A stretch of 64,000 nt of DNA from Phocaeicola sp. (GCA_020026225.1 JAHHQU010000003.1:11694-75693), one strand, 5' to 3'; counted from the stretch's first letter, positions 17,804 through 26,278 are shown. Made by a program: numbers and translations. Notes: a model not told the origin generated them from the sequence alone.

Positions 17804-19138
17804 TTATTCCTTTATCCTTATCAGCAGATTTGCCAATATTGCGGTCAGACCGCCTGTTGTAATACCAGAAGTAAATATATTACGTATTACTTCCGGGAAT
17901 TGAGACAATATGCCTGGCACAAGTTCAACGCTAAGCCCGAAAGAGAAACTCAATGCCATTACAAGTGTTGCCTTACGGTCTATATTCTGAGATGCTATGA
18001 TACGGATACCTGCTGCTGCCACTGTTCCGAACATCAAGAGTGTTGCACCTCCCAATACCGGGTCTGGCATGAGCGAGAATACAAGTCCTACTGCCGGGAA
18101 CAATCCCAAAAGTATCAAGAATCCAGCTATGAAATACCCTACGTATCTGCTGGCAACTCCTGTAAGTTGTATCATCCCATTGTTCTGTGCAAAGATTGAG
18201 TTAGGGAAAGAATTGAACGCTCCTGCCACCATTGAGTTGAATCCATCTGCAAGGATACCTCCCGAAGCACGTTTCACGAATTTCTCTCCTTCTACAGGTT
18301 CTCCTGATATCAACGAGTTTGCAGTAACATCACCATAAGCCTCTATGGCAGTGATGAGATATACAAGTCCCAAGCCTATTATGGCAGAGATATCAAAAGT
18401 TATGCCATACTTGAATGGTACTGGGACATTGAAGCCACCGTAATCCTGTACGGACGAGAAGTCCACCATACCCATAAACCATGACACGATGTATCCCACT
18501 ATCAAACCTATGACTATGGAACTCATTCGAAGATAACGGTTTGAACTACGATTGAAGATTATTATAAGCACCAGCACTAGAGCTGATATGCCTAGATATT
18601 CCATAGAGCCGAACGTTCCATTCTCTATTGCCTTGTTTCCGCCTCCGCAGGCTGTTATACCTACTTTTATAAGGCTCATACCTATCAGTGTAACAACTAT
18701 ACCCGACACCAAAGGGGTAATGATTTTCTTCGTATATTTCAGTACTCTACTTATAGCCATTTCTACAGTTGATGCTGCTATTGTGGCACCAAATACCGAA
18801 GACAATCCTCCTGTGAGACCTGCCGAGATTATAGGACCTATGAAAGAGAAACTTGTACCTTGCACACATAACAGCCCGCAACCTATAGGTCCAACTTTCC
18901 TACACTGTATGAATGTTGATATACCCGAGACAAAAAGAGCCATAGATACAAGAAAGCCTGTAGTTTCTATATCCAGCCCCAATGCTCCAGATATGATGAG
19001 TGGAGGGGTTATTATGGCTACAAAGATAGCCAACAGGTGTTGTAATGCTGCAAAAACAGTGTCTTTCAGAGGCGGACGGTCTTCAAGACCATAAATAAGT
19101 CCACTTCCGGGAGTAGAGTTTTTTTCTTTTTCCATCAA
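17804..19138 (-). CDS. NCS2/NAT-family purine (xanthine/uracil-type) permease
   Basis: A 444-residue nucleobase:cation symporter with about 14 hydrophobic segments. Family motifs are QGTSFSFIGP (93-102) and the NAT signature QNNGMIQLTG (318-327). An acidic residue pair in the TM8-type segment AIEAYGDVTANSLISG is typical of substrate and ion coordination. It lies 29 bases downstream of xpt in the same operon, so xanthine or a related purine is the likely substrate. It imports the base that Xpt then converts to nucleotide. A strong terminator follows. Confidence 0.92.
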   Translation of the reverse strand: MMEKEKNSTPGSGLIYGLEDRPPLKDTVFAALQHLLAIFVAIITPPLIISGALGLDIETTGFLVSMALFVSGISTFIQCRKVGPIGCGLLCVQGTSFSFIGPIISAGLTGGLSSVFGATIAASTVEMAISRVLKYTKKIITPLVSGIVVTLIGMSLIKVGITACGGGNKAIENGTFGSMEYLGISALVLVLIIIFNRSSNRYLRMSSIVIGLIVGYIVSWFMGMVDFSSVQDYGGFNVPVPFKYGITFDISAIIGLGLVYLITAIEAYGDVTANSLISGEPVEGEKFVKRASGGILADGFNSMVAGAFNSFPNSIFAQNNGMIQLTGVASRYVGYFIAGFLILLGLFPAVGLVFSLMPDPVLGGATLLMFGTVAAAGIRIIASQNIDRKATLVMALSFSFGLSVELVPGILSQFPEVIRNIFTSGITTGGLTAILANLLIRIKE

Positions 19139-19167
19139 TTCCAGTTTTGTTATATTTTATGGTACGA

Positions 19168-19737
19168 CTAGTCTTTCAATATAATCTTACAGTCATCAAG
19201 ACTTTCGATTATAGCCAAAGACTCAACATGTATTCCCAAGTTACGAAGTTCGTCGCCACCATGCTGGAATGATTTTTCTATAAGGAATCCCATTCCCACC
19301 AGTTCGGCACCTGCCTTGTTCACAAGGTCTATTATTCCTTTTGCTGCATTGCCATTGGCAAGGAAGTCATCAATAAAGAGTACTTGGTCGCCTTCTTTCA
19401 GATAATCCTTGCTGACACATACATCGTAGTTTCTGTCTTTAGTGAATGAATACACTGTAGTGGTCAACATGTTTTCCATTGTACTTGGTTTTTTCTTCTT
19501 TGCAAATACAACAGGAAGTTCGAGCAAATATCCCACCATAATGGCCGGTGCTATACCACTTGCCTCTATTGTCAGTATCTTGTTGATCCTTGTACTAGCA
19601 AATCGTCTTACAAATTCTACAGCCATTGACTTCATCAGAATAGGGTCCATCTGATGATTGATAAAGTTATCAACTTTAAGAATACCTCCATCAAAGCATT
19701 TACCGTCCTGCAGTATCCTGTCTTTAAGTGCCTTCAT
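19168..19737 (-). CDS. xpt: Xanthine phosphoribosyltransferase
   Basis: A 189-residue type I phosphoribosyltransferase that makes XMP from xanthine and PRPP in purine salvage. The start [22 protein letters not shown] and the PRPP loop [13 protein letters not shown] (119-131) match Xpt. Length is as expected. It is the first gene of a two-gene operon with an NCS2 permease. Unlike many Firmicute xpt genes, no purine riboswitch fold was recognised in the 130-base upstream region. Only a Bacteroides -7 element (19783-19790) is seen. Confidence 0.94.
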   Translation of the reverse strand: MKALKDRILQDGKCFDGGILKVDNFINHQMDPILMKSMAVEFVRRFASTRINKILTIEASGIAPAIMVGYLLELPVVFAKKKKPSTMENMLTTTVYSFTKDRNYDVCVSKDYLKEGDQVLFIDDFLANGNAAKGIIDLVNKAGAELVGMGFLIEKSFQHGGDELRNLGIHVESLAIIESLDDCKIILKD

Positions 19738-19782
19738 TTCACAAATTATTATTAAAAAGTTTCAAAATAGAGTTTTAATGTA

Positions 19783-19790
19783 CAAAGGTA
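19783..19790 (-). promoter_or_regulatory. -7 promoter element of the xpt operon
   Basis: TACCTTTG on the minus strand fits TAnnTTTG, 45 bases upstream of the xpt ATG. A TTG occurs 15 nt upstream of it, a shorter spacing than usual. Confidence 0.5.
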
Positions 19791-19868
19791 CAAGAAAAAA
19801 CTTTTCAATGATAAATATAGCAGAAATATTCGTTTTTTTTAATGGATAAATAATCAGCAACTACTGCA

Positions 19869-20819
19869 TCATGGTTGCACTCCCTGCTCTTCAAGCAGAA
19901 AAATTATGTCTCCATTTACTACATTCCAGTCCTTCACTTCATTGCCCGATAAAGACAAACTTCCTTTCTTCCATCCCAAGCTATATTTGTATAAGCTGCC
20001 GGAAGTAAAATTCTGTCCCAATTCTATATTCGCCGTTTTTTGCGACTCTCCGTCTTTATATGATAATGTAAACGTCAATGGAGTTTTCAGTTGTACCGGA
20101 TTTATCAAGACTGCCAATGTGTGCTTTTTGTCAAGCTGTACTGCTTGTTCGTATTTTATATCAATAGTAGAGGAGGCAACAGTTGCTCCGACATCGACCA
20201 TTTCGTCAGTTCCTGTATCGTCTCCAAAAACAAATTTCTTATCATTAGCAATTCCTTCACCTTCAAACTTACAACCTGTAATATCCACTTTTCCACTTTC
20301 TCCGCCACTATTGGCTATGCTGAGATATAACAAAGAATAAACGTGACTGAATGAATTTTCACCTGAGAATGACACCATTCCTCCATTGTCATTGTAAGAG
20401 ACTTTACATCTTCCTTTTAGAAAATCATGCTTTCCTATGTCTGAAAGTTTTCCAGTCTGAGACAACAAATCGGGCATCATTATACCATCACGGGATACAT
20501 TGTCTGACGTACAAGGATAATAAGCAAGAAACTCAAACTTTTCAAACTTGTTTTCCCATGTCACTTCGGTATTGGCAGTCCATGTGCTTCCATCGTATGT
20601 CCACATGCTGGCTGTATTGTTTCCTTTAGTAAAAAGGCCTATACAGTCTTTATCTACGAAAACAGTTTTTCCGTCATCACTGGTAATGGTTCTTGAATGT
20701 ACATCGTTTCCTACTTCAACTTCAAGTCTGACTAAAGATTTTTCAAAACCCGACTCTTCTACTTTACTGCATGAACATAATGACAATGTCATAGCAAAAA
20801 CTAAATTTACATTTTTCAT
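19869..20819 (-). CDS. Fimbrillin-family (Mfa/FimA-like) lipoprotein
   Basis: A 316-residue secreted lipoprotein (lipobox LCSC, Cys17) resembling the Bacteroidales fimbrillin superfamily, whose members form or anchor type V pili. Typical features are the early segment RTITSDDGKTVFVDKDCIGL, the WENKFEKFEFLAYYPC strand (the 'LaYYP' pattern of these proteins), and the C-terminal SLYKYSLGWKKGSLSLSG followed by EVKDW. It stands alone, with no other pilus genes beside it, so it could be an orphan surface protein or minor pilin. Assignment rests on pattern resemblance. Confidence 0.75.
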   Translation of the reverse strand: MKNVNLVFAMTLSLCSCSKVEESGFEKSLVRLEVEVGNDVHSRTITSDDGKTVFVDKDCIGLFTKGNNTASMWTYDGSTWTANTEVTWENKFEKFEFLAYYPCTSDNVSRDGIMMPDLLSQTGKLSDIGKHDFLKGRCKVSYNDNGGMVSFSGENSFSHVYSLLYLSIANSGGESGKVDITGCKFEGEGIANDKKFVFGDDTGTDEMVDVGATVASSTIDIKYEQAVQLDKKHTLAVLINPVQLKTPLTFTLSYKDGESQKTANIELGQNFTSGSLYKYSLGWKKGSLSLSGNEVKDWNVVNGDIIFLLEEQGVQP

Positions 20820-20926
20820 TTTACTTGATTTTAATAAGAATTACTGACTATATAAACTACCAATCATCATAAAACCTCCACCACAAAAAGGTAAATAATT
20901 AAAGATTGTGTTATCTTTGTAACATA

Positions 20927-21046
20927 TTAACGTATAAATCTTTATAATATCAATGAAAAAGAGCGCCCAGTCGTTTGAAGTAAAACGACTGGGCGCTCTT
21001 ATCAAAACGATTAGTCGCTCAAAACAAAACGACCTGTCGTTTTTCT
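20927..21046 (+). ncRNA. Candidate small RNA on the plus strand
   Basis: TATCTTTG at 20912-20919 fits a plus-strand -7 element, but no gene follows on that strand. A transcript from about 20927 would contain an 18-bp hairpin (20959-21000) and then a second hairpin, AAAACGAC-CT-GTCGTTTT at about 21028-21045, followed by a T-run. AAAACGA occurs three times in this stretch. No -33 box was found, and the first hairpin also works as a terminator in the other direction, so this is only a candidate. Confidence 0.25.
20959..21000 (-). terminator. Strong intrinsic terminator of the NSS transporter-comEA-like operon
   Basis: A perfect 18-bp GC-rich stem (20959-20976 with 20983-21000) with a 6-base loop is followed on the minus strand by T5. 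It lies about 60 bases past the ComEA-like stop. Confidence 0.82.
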
Positions 21047-21059
21047 TATTGTCTGTATT

Positions 21060-21779
21060 TTACTGAAAATCAATATAATGTTTCAACCGGTCTATATCTT
21101 CAGCCGAAAATTCCTTCAAGACCGACAATTGCATAATATTCTTTATCCTTCCTCTGCGCTCTCTGTATTTTAATATAGCCTTAACCTTGGGATAATTCAT
21201 ATACGGATGACTCTTCAGTACATCAAACCCGTCAGAGTTTATCTTGAGCTTTCTATATACACTCGTTTCTGCCTTAAACCATCTTATAAGTGTCGAATCG
21301 GCATATTTCACTTCTTTAATCTGATTTACAGAATAAAATCCACCTAAACGTTCTCTATAATGTACTATATTACGTGATATTACACTCCCTATTCCAGGAA
21401 TTTTCTTCAGTGTTACAGTATCGGCCGTATTCAAGTCTACAATTATCCCTTCCGAAAACTTCTCTTGTTTTTTGTATCTAGGCACGGCAGACTCCTTCTC
21501 GGAAGATTCTTGAGAAATGAGTGGCTTGTAAAGACGATTGCCATTATTCCTGACGTTCCTTTTATGGTGTGTCACATTATCGCGACTGTTAGCAGGTCGG
21601 GATTTTTCGATCTTACACAAAAGAGAATCTGCCAAAGAAAGTGTATTGTTCTCAATTACAGCTTCATCTTGCCTGGTTGATTCCACCAGTATCAAAGAGA
21701 CAATAATAGCCATGACAAGCAATAGAAGTGTTATAACACGCCTTTCTCCTTTGGAATAATAGAACCAATCTTTCAACAT
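21060..21779 (-). CDS. ComEA-like helix-hairpin-helix protein, membrane-anchored
   Basis: A 239-residue protein with one N-terminal membrane helix (about 15-32), a polar linker, then a ComEA-type HhH domain: VDLNTAD at 114-120 and IPGIGSVISRNIVHYRERLGG at 127-147, typical of DNA-binding HhH motifs. A second related segment (YPKVKAILKYRERRGRIKNI) lies near 197-216. ComEA proteins bind DNA during natural uptake; in Bacteroidetes the role of this common family is not established. It starts 14 bases after the NSS transporter stop and so shares its transcript. Confidence 0.85.
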   Translation of the reverse strand: MLKDWFYYSKGERRVITLLLLVMAIIVSLILVESTRQDEAVIENNTLSLADSLLCKIEKSRPANSRDNVTHHKRNVRNNGNRLYKPLISQESSEKESAVPRYKKQEKFSEGIIVDLNTADTVTLKKIPGIGSVISRNIVHYRERLGGFYSVNQIKEVKYADSTLIRWFKAETSVYRKLKINSDGFDVLKSHPYMNYPKVKAILKYRERRGRIKNIMQLSVLKEFSAEDIDRLKHYIDFQ

Positions 21780-21793
21780 AACATATGTAAATA

Positions 21794-23161
21794 TCAGAAC
21801 AAGCTTAGTTCATTGAAGAATATGAGCAATATTCCTATAGGGGCAACGAACTTAAGTATAAATATATAGACAGGATAGAAAGTACCCTTAAGATTTCCGT
21901 AGTTTGTGGCTTCACCTTTCACTATATTCTTGTCAAGATACCATCCCACAAATACAGCCGAGAGCAAACCGGATACTGGAAGCATTATTTTGGCTGTGAG
22001 GAAATCAAGGGCATCAAATATATTAAGGCCGCAGATGGTATATCCGCTCCAGTCGCCCAAAGCCAGTGATGACACTACTCCTATAGACCAGCATCCTACT
22101 GATACAATGGTAGCCGATTTGTGACGGGATATTCTAAACTTCTCATGAAAAAATGCCGTTGACACTTCGTGAAGTGAAATTGTGGATGTAAGGGCTGCCA
22201 ATGCCAACAATATATAGAAAGCGGATGCACATGCAGAAGAAAGCAAAGGCATTGACGAAAAAGCCTGTTCGAATACATTAGGTAATGTTATGAATATCAA
22301 TGAAGGACCTGAACCAGGATTTATACCTACCGAAAAGGCTGCGGGAAATATTATAACTCCTGCCAATACGGCTACAAAAGTATCTATCAACCCTACACTC
22401 ATTGCCGTATGAGCCAGCCTTGTATCCTTGCCAAAATAAGATGCATATGTAGACAGACATCCCATTCCAAGACTCATCGAGAAAAAAGCTTGCCCCATAG
22501 CTCCTAAAAACACATCAGAAGTGACCTTGCCAAAATCGGGCTTTAACAGGAAATCGAGTCCCTTTTCTGCATTAGGAAGAGTGACGGAACATATTGCCAA
22601 AAGTATGACCAATATGAACAATACTGGCATGAGCACTTTTGATGACTTCTCTATTCCATTCTTTACTCCTTTTACTATTACAAAATGGGTTACAATCATA
22701 AAGACAGAAAGCCACAGTATAGGTCTGAATGGGTCTTGAGAAAACTCTGTGAACATTGAAACAAAATCATCGGCACTTTTATTATTGAAACCTCCTGTCA
22801 AAGCCTGCAAAAGATATTCCAAAGTCCATCCTGCCACAACTGAATAATATCCAAATATAAGAAACCCGGTAAGCACACCAAGATAGCCTACCCACTTCCA
22901 TTGGGTTCCAGGTGCGAGGACACCAAACGAACCTCCTGTACTTGCCTTGGCTCTCCTGCCTATTGTAAACTCTGCCACCATAATGGGCAAACCGAATATA
23001 AATATACATCCTAAATAGATGAGAATAAATGCTGCTCCGCCATGATTGCCCGCTTCATAGGGGAATCTCCATATATTTCCTAATCCTACTGCTGAACCTG
23101 CTGCAGCAAGAATTGCTCCCAGTTTACTTCCAAAACTAATTCGTTCGTGATTGCGTTGCAT
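21794..23161 (-). CDS. Sodium-dependent transporter, NSS (LeuT-like) family
   Basis: A 455-residue Na+-coupled carrier for amino acids or related amines. The N-terminus has the hallmark first-helix sequence GSKLGAILAAAGSAVGLGN followed by IWRFPY, which forms the sodium and substrate sites in LeuT. About 11-12 hydrophobic helices are visible, near the bacterial norm. It is first in an operon with the ComEA-like gene. A pair of TATTTTTG elements (23204-23219, minus) lies upstream, next to the promoter of the divergent VanZ-like gene. The substrate cannot be stated. Confidence 0.9.
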   Translation of the reverse strand: MQRNHERISFGSKLGAILAAAGSAVGLGNIWRFPYEAGNHGGAAFILIYLGCIFIFGLPIMVAEFTIGRRAKASTGGSFGVLAPGTQWKWVGYLGVLTGFLIFGYYSVVAGWTLEYLLQALTGGFNNKSADDFVSMFTEFSQDPFRPILWLSVFMIVTHFVIVKGVKNGIEKSSKVLMPVLFILVILLAICSVTLPNAEKGLDFLLKPDFGKVTSDVFLGAMGQAFFSMSLGMGCLSTYASYFGKDTRLAHTAMSVGLIDTFVAVLAGVIIFPAAFSVGINPGSGPSLIFITLPNVFEQAFSSMPLLSSACASAFYILLALAALTSTISLHEVSTAFFHEKFRISRHKSATIVSVGCWSIGVVSSLALGDWSGYTICGLNIFDALDFLTAKIMLPVSGLLSAVFVGWYLDKNIVKGEATNYGNLKGTFYPVYIFILKFVAPIGILLIFFNELSLF

Positions 23162-23203
23162 AAAAAAGCCTTATTAAATTATAATTAGAATTTATTTTTA
23201 ATA

Positions 23204-23230
23204 CAAAAATACAAAAATATCATACTTTTG
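23204..23230. promoter_or_regulatory. Adjacent divergent -7 elements, NSS transporter and VanZ-like gene
   Basis: Minus-strand TATTTTTG occurs twice in tandem (23204-23211 and 23212-23219). Plus-strand TACTTTTG lies at 23223-23230. All fit TAnnTTTG. The divergent start regions are within 27 bases, so polymerases would compete. No convincing -33 boxes were seen. Confidence 0.45.
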
Positions 23231-23255
23231 CCATACAATTTTAAAGATTAAAATC

Positions 23256-23645
23256 ATGATTAGTTATTTTAAGAAATATCCGCTATCTATTTGTATCATT
23301 GCAGTTATATTGTATCTGTCTTTTTTCAAACCTCCACAAACATCATTAAGCGAGATAAAGAATATAGACAAGATTGTCCATATATGTATGTATGGCGGAC
23401 TTACAATGGTGCTGTGGACGGAACATCTGCTTCATCATAAATCTATAATAAAAAGACATCTCATTATAGGTGGGATAATCTGCCCTATTTTGATGAGCGG
23501 ATTAATAGAGATTGGGCAGTCTGCACTGACAGACAACAGAAGTGGTGACTGGATGGACCTTATTGCAAATATTACAGGAATAATACTCGGCTCAGTTTTC
23601 AGCTACTATGTTGTAAGACCATATTTAAGGAAGATGAAAAAATAA
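23256..23645 (+). CDS. VanZ-like family membrane protein
   Basis: A 129-residue protein with about four hydrophobic helices and the VanZ-like pattern: SEIKNIDKIVHICMYGGLT (a D-K-x-x-H at the start of helix 2) and SGLIEIGQSALTDNRSGDWM followed by DLIANITGIILG (E-x-x-Q ... R-S-G-D-x-x-D-x-x-A-N). These small membrane proteins are widespread. The name comes from the teicoplanin-resistance gene, and a function cannot be inferred. Monocistronic, with a hairpin directly after the stop. Confidence 0.85.
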   Translation: MISYFKKYPLSICIIAVILYLSFFKPPQTSLSEIKNIDKIVHICMYGGLTMVLWTEHLLHHKSIIKRHLIIGGIICPILMSGLIEIGQSALTDNRSGDWMDLIANITGIILGSVFSYYVVRPYLRKMKK

Positions 23646-23646
23646 A

Positions 23647-23683
23647 AAAAGAGACCATGCATAATTAAATGCAGGCCTCTTTT
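23647..23683. terminator. Bidirectional terminator between VanZ-like and ECF sigma genes
   Basis: Arms 23647-23662 and 23669-23683 form an imperfect 15-bp stem with an A-rich 5' flank and a T-rich 3' flank. It separates two convergent genes. Confidence 0.6.
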
Positions 23684-23722
23684 CATTCTATGGAAACATT
23701 AATCTTTATATATAGTGTATAC

Positions 23723-24226
23723 CTATCTAAAGTCTTTTAATTCTTCTTGAAGTTTTTGTCTGGTAAAGAAAATTCTACTTTTTACAGTACCTAAAGGTAA
23801 GCCCAGTTTTTCTGCTATTTCCCAATATTTAAAACCGGCAACGAACATAGAGAACGGTACTCTATATTCAGAAGGTAATGAATTTACTATACGGCGTATC
23901 TCTTTCAAGTCGTATGCACCCTCCATTGACTCTCCTTCCAAATCAAATCCTTTGTTGAGGAAAAATGAATTGTCTGTCTGATCTACGTATGTCTGGTCAC
24001 GTAATGTCTTTCTATAATTGTTTATAAAGATATTACGCATTATTGTATATATCCATCCTTTGAAATTGGTTTCTTCCGTATATTTCTCTTCATTGTCCAA
24101 TGCTTTCAATGAAGTCTCCTGAAGAAGGTCATTAGCATCTTCATAATCAGAAGTCAACTTATATGCAAAGTTCAATAAGTCAGACTGGACATTCAATAAA
24201 TTCTGAGCAAAAGTAGATGTCTTCAT
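23723..24226 (-). CDS. RNA polymerase ECF sigma factor
   Basis: A 167-residue ECF sigma factor of the type very common in Bacteroides. Region 2: NLLNFAYKLTSDYEDANDLL and NFKGWIYTIMRNIFINNYRK. Region 4: LPSEYRVPFSMFVAGFKYWE and IAEKLGLPLGTVKSRIF. The start MKTSTFAQNLLNVQ (ATG at 24226) was chosen over in-frame ATGs upstream because relatives begin there and a good promoter (24269-24296) lies 43 bases upstream. No anti-sigma gene is adjacent, so it may be regulated at transcription or by an unlinked partner. Confidence 0.92.
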   Translation of the reverse strand: MKTSTFAQNLLNVQSDLLNFAYKLTSDYEDANDLLQETSLKALDNEEKYTEETNFKGWIYTIMRNIFINNYRKTLRDQTYVDQTDNSFFLNKGFDLEGESMEGAYDLKEIRRIVNSLPSEYRVPFSMFVAGFKYWEIAEKLGLPLGTVKSRIFFTRQKLQEELKDFR

Positions 24227-24268
24227 TTTTATCATTTTATCAGTTATACATGCCTTTTTCTTGTACCG

Positions 24269-24296
24269 CAAAATTATATACAAAGTAGTTACTCAA
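24269..24296 (-). promoter_or_regulatory. Promoter of the stand-alone ECF sigma gene
   Basis: TAATTTTG (24276-24269) with TTG (24296-24294) 17 nt upstream, close to the Bacteroides consensus. Transcription would start near 24262. Confidence 0.55.
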
Positions 24297-24364
24297 CCTG
24301 ACAAAATCAAACAGTATACAGGGTAAAAACAGTTATTACAACCTATTTTGATAGTTTTCAGGTG

Positions 24365-24838
24365 TTATTTCCATGATTTAAAGGGCTTTTTCATCAAAAA
24401 TGAATTATAATATTTCACATCTCCTGTCACTTCACAACCAAGAAAATCAGGTTTTAAAAACTCTTCATCTGCACTGTCCAACTCTATTTCTGCAACTACA
24501 AGACCATCGTTTTCGCCATAAAATTCATCAACCTCAAACAGGTGTCCACCATAATCAACCATATACCTTGTCTTGTCGATTATACCAGGAAGGCATAGCT
24601 TCATAAGTTCTTCAGCTTCATCAACTGGTATCTGATGCTCCCACTCATAACGGCTCAACCCATTATCACTTGACGCACCCTTAATTGTAAGATAACCTTT
24701 GCCGTCTCTTATTCTTACTCTTACAGTCCTTCCTATATCACTACATATGTATCCTTGTTTGATTCGGGAGAAAGACTTGCACATTTCCTTAAATGAATCA
24801 TTCCTTACCAGGAATTTCCTTTCTATCTCTAAAGCCAT
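24365..24838 (-). CDS. CYTH-domain protein (triphosphate tunnel metalloenzyme family)
   Basis: A 157-residue single-domain CYTH protein. The N-terminal ExExK signature is E4-I-E6-R-K8 (MALEIERKFLV). The tunnel-lining charged strands are visible: RVRIRDGKGYLTIKG, YEWEHQIP, DKTRYMVDYGG, EVDEFYG and VAEIELDS. Bacterial members hydrolyse inorganic triphosphate or related compounds. The ATG at 24838 was chosen because ExExK must be at the very N-terminus, and the upstream in-frame ATGs lie within a terminator hairpin. Confidence 0.9.
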   Translation of the reverse strand: MALEIERKFLVRNDSFKEMCKSFSRIKQGYICSDIGRTVRVRIRDGKGYLTIKGASSDNGLSRYEWEHQIPVDEAEELMKLCLPGIIDKTRYMVDYGGHLFEVDEFYGENDGLVVAEIELDSADEEFLKPDFLGCEVTGDVKYYNSFLMKKPFKSWK

Positions 24839-24853
24839 ATAAATAAAAAAAGT

Positions 24854-24887
24854 AAAGGCTGTCATGCTTTTATACACAACAGCCTTT
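24854..24887 (-). terminator. Terminator after the 46-residue membrane protein gene
   Basis: A 9-bp perfect stem (24854-24862 with 24879-24887) is followed on the minus strand by a T7 run, 16 bases past the small gene and directly upstream of the CYTH start. Confidence 0.75.
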
Positions 24888-24902
24888 TATAAGTTTATAA
24901 CA

Positions 24903-25043
24903 TCAGTTCGCCAATCCATAAGCTACACCTATAATAACACCCAATAGCAATAGTCCTATACAAACCATCTTGAATATTCTGTTGGCTTTTTCTTCCTGAC
25001 GTTTTTCATAATTCTGTCTTTTAATATCATGCTTTTTGCTCAT
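24903..25043 (-). CDS. Small single-pass membrane protein, 46 residues
   Basis: A short ORF starts ATG at 25043 and ends TGA at 24903. The first half is very basic and polar (MSKKHDIKRQNYEKRQEEKA). The second is one hydrophobic helix (MVCIGLLLLGVIIGVAYG, about residues 26-43). By the positive-inside rule the N-terminus would be cytoplasmic. It is supported by a -7 element (25100-25107) upstream and a good terminator right after it, so it looks like an independent small gene. Similar small basic/hydrophobic proteins are common in Bacteroides but have no known function. Confidence 0.7.
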   Translation of the reverse strand: MSKKHDIKRQNYEKRQEEKANRIFKMVCIGLLLLGVIIGVAYGLAN

Positions 25044-25099
25044 AGCTTATAAGTTTTATTTGTTAATACTCCCAAAATTAATACTTAATTGACAAAAAG

Positions 25100-25107
25100 C
25101 AAAGATA
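25100..25107 (-). promoter_or_regulatory. -7 element upstream of the small membrane protein gene
   Basis: TATCTTTG on the minus strand, 56 bases before the ATG; no -33 box identified. Confidence 0.4.
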
Positions 25108-25162
25108 TTATAAGTTTTTTAATTTTCAGATTATAAGTTTACTTGTCAATATACTCCAAAAA

Positions 25163-26278
25163 TCAATTTTCACTACCAGAAAACTCCATAAGATATGCTT
25201 TGATAAAACCATCTATCTTTCCGTCCATCACCCCATTAACATCCGAAGTCTGGAAGTTAGTACGGTGGTCTTTCACACGGCGGTCATCGAATACATAACT
25301 TCTTATCTGTGATCCCCACTCTATTTTCTTCTTGCCAGCTTCTACCTTAGCCTGCTCTTCCATTCTGTGTTGAAGTTCTTTTTCGTATAGTATAGAACGT
25401 AACTGACGCATCGCATTCTCTTTGTTCTTTGGCTGGTCACGAGTTTCTGTATTCTCAATCAATATTTCTTCTTCTTCACCTGTATAAGGGTCTTTATACT
25501 GATAACGAAGACGAACTCCCGACTCTACCTTGTTTACATTCTGACCTCCAGCACCACCGCTTCGGAATGTATCCCAAGATATACGTGCTGGTTCTATAGT
25601 AACTTCTATAGAATCATCAACCAGAGGTGTAACGAAAACAGAAGCAAAAGAAGTCATACGCTTTCCTTGCGCATTATATGGAGACACACGCACCAAACGA
25701 TGTACTCCGTTTTCACCCTTCAGATAACCATAAGCATAAGAGCCTTCTATATTCATAGTGACAGTCTTTATACCTGCCTCATCTCCTTCCTGAAGATTGG
25801 CTACAGACAGCTTGTATCCGTTGCTTTCAGCCCATCTCATATACATACGCATAAGCATTGAAGCCCAGTCCTGACTTTCAGTACCTCCTGCACCCGAATT
25901 TATCTTAAGAACGCAATCCATTTGGTCGGCTTCAGAACGAAGCATATTCTTCAGTTCAAGTTCCTCTACTGCAACCAAAGACTTGGAATAAGCCTCATCC
26001 ACTTCCTCTTCTGTCACAAGTTCGTCCTTGAAGAAATCAAAAGCAAGTTCCAACTCATCAACCAATGTCTTGACTCCTTTATATCCGTCAATCCATGCCT
26101 GAAGCCCCTTTACTTTCTTCATCTGCACTTCTGCCTTCTTGGCGTCATCCCAAAATCCCGGAGCCTGAGTTCTGAGTTGTTCTTCTTCCACCTGAACCTG
26201 TTTGTTCTCTATATCAAGATAGCGGTAAAGAGCCTCGGTTCTCTCCTTTAAGTCTTTTAATTGTTCTATTGTAATCAT
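25163..26278 (-). CDS. prfB: Peptide chain release factor 2, no programmed frameshift
   Basis: A 371-residue class I release factor that ends translation at UGA and UAA. Domain order is normal: coiled N-terminal domain, a recognition loop with SPY at 199-201 in place of the classical SPF tripeptide, and the peptidyl-hydrolysis motif SGGAGGQNVNK with GGQ at 244-246. The reading frame is continuous. At the position equivalent to the E. coli frameshift site (after the YL of ALYRYLD, residues 20-22) the DNA reads TAT CTT GAT rather than TAT CTT TGA, so the autoregulatory +1 frameshift found in many bacteria is absent. A good promoter lies at 26301-26331. Confidence 0.95.
   Translation of the reverse strand: MITIEQLKDLKERTEALYRYLDIENKQVQVEEEQLRTQAPGFWDDAKKAEVQMKKVKGLQAWIDGYKGVKTLVDELELAFDFFKDELVTEEEVDEAYSKSLVAVEELELKNMLRSEADQMDCVLKINSGAGGTESQDWASMLMRMYMRWAESNGYKLSVANLQEGDEAGIKTVTMNIEGSYAYGYLKGENGVHRLVRVSPYNAQGKRMTSFASVFVTPLVDDSIEVTIEPARISWDTFRSGGAGGQNVNKVESGVRLRYQYKDPYTGEEEEILIENTETRDQPKNKENAMRQLRSILYEKELQHRMEEQAKVEAGKKKIEWGSQIRSYVFDDRRVKDHRTNFQTSDVNGVMDGKIDGFIKAYLMEFSGSEN

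Noticed and set aside
19738..19868. Purine riboswitch upstream of xpt
   Set aside because: No three-way junction or conserved loop sequences were recognised; only an ordinary -7 element and AT-rich leader are present.
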